Shown here in pieces: positions 59,001-64,000 of a stretch of DNA of 64,000 bases. The notes under the pieces are model-generated. The model was not told where the DNA came from. It saw nothing but the letters and a program-made list of their open reading frames with translations, and did no database searches. The stretch lies in NCBI GenBank assembly GCA_050084515.1, contig CM114271.1, forward strand, positions 53,506,001 through 53,570,000, read 5' to 3'. Origin of the DNA: Blasia pusilla. Taxonomy: Eukaryota; Marchantiophyta; Marchantiopsida; Blasiales. The position numbers and the translations under genes were made by a program. Numbering within the stretch: position 1 is the first letter of the stretch; every line of letters begins with the position of its first letter.

Positions 59001-62000
59001 GTACCATTTCCGGACTATCTGCAGAGAGCTGCTGAAACGAATCGGCTTCCGACCCTTTTGTAAGTCTGATCATGCAATTACATTTGCGATTTCTTAGTAC
59101 TTCGAAGCCATGTTCAGAAAAATTCCTGAGCAAGGAGCCTAGCACGTATAAACCTGGTCGAGCTGGAGGTGCCCTCCATTAGGGCTTCTTCAGGAACATG
59201 CAAATCTCCTACTTGAGAATCGGGACATTCGGCTGCAGTAACTGTGATAGTTTGATGTTGTTTCAAAGTCTGCGTAGAGCTCTTCTACTGCACAAACCAA
59301 CATGTAGCTGCAGTGACCTTAATGATTTTATATTCTCCTAAAGCTCCATCTCTTAGGAGATCGGATTTTGAGGACCACTAATTCCAGCGTTCTGAAAACA
59401 CCCGCACTCCCTGTCATTCCATTGTACATGTGAAATGATGGATCGCAAACTAGTGATTGTTAGCTCTTTCACCCACGTAGAACACTATAGCATTGATGGC
59501 CGATTCTGATCAATGCTTCGACATTCAGCTCCAATGGCTGTGCTGTGAGATACGTATTGAATTCTGTGATAAGTTAGTATCTCTCGACAAGGTCCGACGT
59601 AGATGCGGATGTGAATATGTGATCATTCTTTACGTGTGACAGGCTTGCTGGCAATCCTTGGTGCTCGAATCATCCGAAGGACGATGATGCGTTTCATTAT
59701 CGATACCTCTGTCGATTCAGTCCCAGCGACAGTTTCGGTGCGTAAGTAAGTGGGACCAATACATCGACTTAGCTTGCAGCTAGATCTAGCTAATGGGGCT
59801 GACGACAGATATGCACATATTAATTGCTTTTCATATGACTGTCTACGGCCGTTCGAGATGAAAACTTGACAGGTTTGAGGAATTGTCGTACGTGCAGACA
59901 CGAATGGTGACTCAAATCGCAGATATATCGATATCATAATCATCGCTGCAACCTGTGGAAGCGCTGTCGTTTTTTTGACTTGCATATGTTCCGCCAGTTT
60001 ATGGAGGGTATGGCAACAGATGCGTGATCTCCATGAGATTCAAGAAGGTAATACTCCTCACTCATTCAGGAGAGATATTGTACGCTTGTGCGAATTTTGT
60101 TTCTATTCTGCGAATTCGGCTTAGATATTTTCAACGGCAAGCAGCACGTCGAGCTAGTCTATATCCTCAACAATTTCAAGCTTGCTAGTGGAATTCCGCG
60201 CTGCTAGGGCTAATCATGTTTCGCATCATAACTGCGCGCACATTTACTGTCTTCTGTCCCACAGTTCTAGCTAAGGACCACGTGAAGCCACCATTCTTCA
60301 AATACGAGGAGCTGAGAGTCGCAACTAGAGATTTCCACCCGGACACCAACCTGGGCAAGGGTGCATTCGGTGCTGTTTATAAGGTGAAATCCCTTGCTTT
60401 ACAATAACCTTCGCTCAGTCAGTCGACTTCAAGCGATTTCTAACTGCGCTAAGGTGGCGAAAGAATTGAAAGCAGGACCGTGAGGTAGTTTCCATAATTG
60501 AAATCCCCGTGCGACACTTACCACCACCGAAAGAAGAGATCCAGACGGTGCTGGTAGATCTTCGCTCTCACTTGATGGTCGTTTCGGATCTTCGTCGATT
60601 CCGGCGTAGGCTTTATAATCAGTTAATTACGTATCTGGAAATCTTCGCGCACTCAACAGCTTTCAACGTGTGCTGTCTTGAACAGGCAGTGCTCCAAGAT
60701 GGTACGACCCTCGCCGTGAAGAGGCTCTTCCCCACACAGCAAAATGTAAGCGAGTTTTTGAATGAAGTTGTGCTCATCACTGGTATTAAACACCGACATC
60801 TGATTCAGCTGAAAGGATGTTGCGTGCGAGAGAAGCAGCGCATCCTAGTGTACGAGTATGCAGAGAACAACAACCTTGCAGAAGCATTATGGGGTAAGTC
60901 TGTCGCTGATCCTGACGAGAACTCGTCCTCATGTCGAACTCGCACAAATTCACTTCACGTTTGCATCTCTTGGCATTCGGGTACGCGCAACTACCACCTA
61001 TTAGGTTACGCAAAAAGAAACCCTGCAGAACTTGTTTTTTGTGAGCAATACGTCATTCAATTCAGCCCGACTCACTGACAGGGACTTCCTGTTGTAATTC
61101 CCACAGTGAACAAAACTTCGAGATGTATATCTCGCACTTGTAGGCCTAATTCATCAACATGTTCAGATGCGTGATCACTAATGGCAGATTATCTTCGCGT
61201 CCTCAGAAATGTGAAAACTCAGGATCAGATGGTCAGCACAAAATATGAATGTTTGCTTGCACTTACACACTTTGCAATTCGCCTACATGTACAGGTAAGA
61301 AAAGAACCTTTACGTTGAGCTGGTACCAGCGCCTGAAGATTTGTTTGGGCATCGCTCGAGGTCTTGCTTACCTGCACGAAGAGCTACAACCTACGATCAT
61401 CCACAGGTACCCGATCAGTGTCTCTCCCAACGATGTCCTCTCTATATCGCAGTTCGTTTTCAAGTGATCCATTCTTTTGCGCTACCAGGTAAGTACGTAA
61501 ACGAGCGGTAGTAAGTAGCACTTCAGTATGTATGTCCGAAGAAGTTTTGTATTGCAATATGCACGCGGTTGCTTCCACTGACAGTCATGAGTGACATGTA
61601 AGGTGTAGAGATCCGTCGGAGTCCGGTTACGCAATTGCGAGCGTCTTTTTTCTAAGTGTATTCCTTACAATTGAGCGATTGATGGAGTGAGTGATCGAGA
61701 GCCGTTATCTCTAACCGGATTCAAATTCTGCGTACATGTGTAGGGATATCAAACCTTACAATATTCTCCTGGACAAAGATCTGAATGCGAAGATTGCGGA
61801 CTTTGGACTTGCACGGCCATCTGCAGAACACAAAACTCAGATGGCAACGCAGCTCGCTGGAACATTGTAAGCATATTCTGCCGTCCGATTCATCAGAAAT
61901 GTTTCTCTAGCGAGATTCGACTAAATTCTAAAGTCCGCAGGATCGATCCCGTTTCGTAATTCGAATGAAAAAGTTCAGTCGTCGGATTCCTACGACAAGT

Positions 62001-63556
62001 TAACCATATCTATCACCAGTCTCCATTCCTTTCTCACACAACCTCCAAACGGACTCCGTCCCAGTTGACTCTGGTCCTGAGTGAGATGTAGAAGATGCAA
62101 GAGCAAGAAGTTCCATCCCGGCATTTAGAACCCTAAATGTATACGCCATTGTGAGGCATAAACGCAAGAAATGGAAATCAGAGGAAAGCGAACATCGAAA
62201 TCTTCTGAAGATAATCCGATCTGATAGCATTCTGGAATCCAAGGCCGACTGGAACTATAAAAGAAACTCAATCCAGTCGGAAATAGGATTTCTTGTCGCG
62301 GCCCAATCGTCATCCACTAAGCTGTCCGGTGAAGCTACCTGCGCGGAAAGTGAGACGGACAAATCTTCTTTTCCAGGGCCTTTGCTTGTGACATTACTGC
62401 CATCGTCACTGTCCGATGTGAGCCAGACCTCACCGTGCCACGAGGCACATGCAGGATCGGGGCAGATTAGTGCAGTCATATCTAATGAAGACTAGTTCTT
62501 ATGCTGATTTTTTTGTGGTGAATACTTTCAGGGGTTACTTTTCGCCCGAATATGCGACCCAGGGCCAGTTCACGGAGAAGCTGGACGTATACAGCTTTGG
62601 AGTTCTAGTGCTGGAAATTGTAGCCGGCAGAAAGTGCATCGATCATTCCTTGGAACCAGAATTGGTTTTTCTCCGAAACTGGGTATGTCGACGGGATTCA
62701 ATCACTTTTTCCTTGCTCCTCTCGTAACTTTCTTCTCGGGTCACGAGCACATGGTAGAAAAGGCTCTCAGTACGAGGTATCGTAGGGAGCGGGATGTCGC
62801 ATTCCTGAAGATCAGATTCCATCTCGCATCTCAAAACGTTGCGATTTCGAAAGCAGTCTTCCAATTCATCCGGAGTCGTGAAGATGATGGATAGAGTATG
62901 AACCATGTGGAAACCGGTCTCCCAATGCATCTTCAATTCAGATCCATCTGTCCTACTTGTTTATGGGAGTATCTCGCATCTAAACATGTTCCGACTTACC
63001 TCCATAGGTCAGGCAGACGAGAGACGGTCATGAATAGAGTGCGTATTGTGTGGGACTGAGTCCGCCGATTCATGCATGCTTGGCTGATGTACACATACTT
63101 GTGATAAAGAATCCGCACTGGGAAGCTAGATTTCACTTAGAGTTCTGGACTTCCTGATCAGGATCGATCGACTTGGGTGTGCAGGCAAACGATTTGTACA
63201 AAGCAGACGCGCTGATGGACCTTCTCCAACCAGAACTTCGGGGGACGTGTCCGGACGAAGAAGTGATGCTAGTGATCAGGATCGCGCTCTGGTGTCTTCA
63301 GGAAGATCCCACGAAACGGCCCACCATGTCTCAAGTCGTCACCATACTCGCAGGAAACACGACGGACGTGGCAATCGACATCATCGGGGAGTTGAAGTCG
63401 ATGCATCGACCTTCGTTTCGTGCTCTCTTCCAGAATCTGGATACTACAAGTCTCTCCCCTCTGCTTGGATCATTGGGTCATGAGCGTGATACGTTGCTTG
63501 ACTCACATTCCGCTAGCACGGCTACGATCGACGCTAGTATCATGATTCCTAGGTAG
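53036..63556 (+). CDS. receptor kinase C: malectin-like + LRR receptor-like protein kinase, 18 exons
   Basis: Exons: 53036-53189, 53771-54452, 55041-55594, 55873-55999, 56514-56654, 56969-57043, 57298-57372, 57724-57867, 58237-58308, 58877-59059, 59643-59737, 59898-60047, 60265-60383, 60686-60893, 61295-61406, 61744-61866, 62532-62682, 63185-63556. Phases close. Two in-frame ATGs exist; 53057 gives 1,171 residues and matches gene A (MEDL), while 53036 adds seven residues but has the same flanking TATCG as the start of gene A. Numbered from 53057: signal peptide, malectin-like domain about 45-450, [15 protein letters not shown] linker, leucine-rich repeats about 495-730, membrane helix about 773-797, kinase with GKGAFG 841-846, Lys862, Glu877, His-Arg-Asp 956-958, Asn963 and Asp-Phe-Gly 976-978. 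All catalytic residues are present. Exon lengths equal those of A in 11 of 18 exons, so A and C are local duplicates with diverged introns. Ligand unknown. Confidence 0.93.
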
Positions 63557-63679
63557 CGGAGGACAAGACTTCGAATTCCTTTTGTACAGAATTTTCTGCA
63601 TTCGAGTTTCAAGGATAGAATCATTCTGCCCTCCCCGTTTCACCACTCACTTTCGTATTTCATGTGTGGATAACAAGCG

Positions 63680-63685
63680 AATAAA
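63680..63685 (+). terminator. candidate polyadenylation signal of receptor kinase C
   Basis: AATAAA about 125 bp downstream of the stop codon. Position is right for a near-upstream element, but plants use this signal loosely. Confidence 0.4.
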
Positions 63686-64000
63686 ACAAGGAACTCCTAC
63701 AGTGAGGACAGCAGGTTGTTTGGATATTTACAGAGTTTTGAGATTCCTTTTTCAATCAGTCATGAAATTTCTCGTTGAACGAGGAAGAGGTGACTGTCGA
63801 GCAATTACAGAAATCTGACTCCTTTCTACTCGCTAACGAAATCTATCAGAAAAGTAAGGAAGAGCTGGTTGCTTGGACAATCAGAAAAGCTCCGGGACTG
63901 CTTTCCACACACTTCTGAAGCTTCTAAACGCGTGATGAAGAGCGGACTGTTATGAGGAGCCGTGGCCGAGTCGTGGAGCTGCGGGACTCGTTCGCAGCGG

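Noticed and set aside
63950-64000. tRNA-like text (GGCCGAGT followed by a GCTGCG/CGCAGC stem)
   Set aside because: The putative anticodon loop would have nine bases, and the T-arm and 3' acceptor would lie beyond the window; not supportable.

Overview
This window is plant nuclear DNA. The genes are split by many short GT-AG introns, the proteins belong to plant families (a COMT-like O-methyltransferase and malectin-like/leucine-rich-repeat receptor kinases), and a large Mutator-type transposon sits in the middle. The moderate and very uneven base composition, the intron sizes of about 90-770 bp, and an LRR-VIII-like kinase joined to an LRR-I-like ectodomain fit a bryophyte best. A liverwort such as Marchantia is my best guess, but this is an inference and not shown by the sequence.

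Layout. 1-3.4 kb: AT-rich, no convincing gene. 3.44-4.88 kb (minus): a three-exon O-methyltransferase of 359 residues whose catalytic positions are substituted. 5.0-15.7 kb: mostly non-coding, with a ~92-bp tandem repeat, a 13+13 palindrome and a decayed alpha/beta-hydrolase (SERAC1-like) fragment. 15.7-25.0 kb (plus): receptor kinase A, 18 exons, 1,167 residues, fully reconstructable. 26.6-31.5 kb (minus): pseudogene B, an inverted and broken copy of the LRR-to-kinase half of the same gene. 31.5-35.6 kb: AT-rich repeats. 35,614-51,380: a 15.77-kb Mutator-like element with ~85-bp terminal inverted repeats and a perfect 9-bp target duplication (TTCAAAGGA). 53.0-63.6 kb (plus): receptor kinase C, 18 exons with the same exon plan as A.

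The two intact receptor kinases and the broken inverted copy are one local gene cluster. Each LRR lies on its own phase-2 exon (72/75/141/144 nt), and the encoded proteins should be plasma-membrane receptors with an RD-type active kinase.

The transposon carries a mudrA-like transposase (DDE residues, SWIM finger, zinc knuckle) and, downstream on the same strand, a second unrecognised multi-exon gene. That second gene encodes a basic linker and a regular array of five Gln-Thr motifs like dynein-light-chain (LC8) binding arrays. Inter-exon gaps of both genes are filled with repeats sharing the decamer GGCGGCTATT, and a 1.4-kb pure-pyrimidine tract lies between the genes. Both element genes have in-frame stops in the apparent reading frames, so this copy may be decayed or its exon model incomplete.
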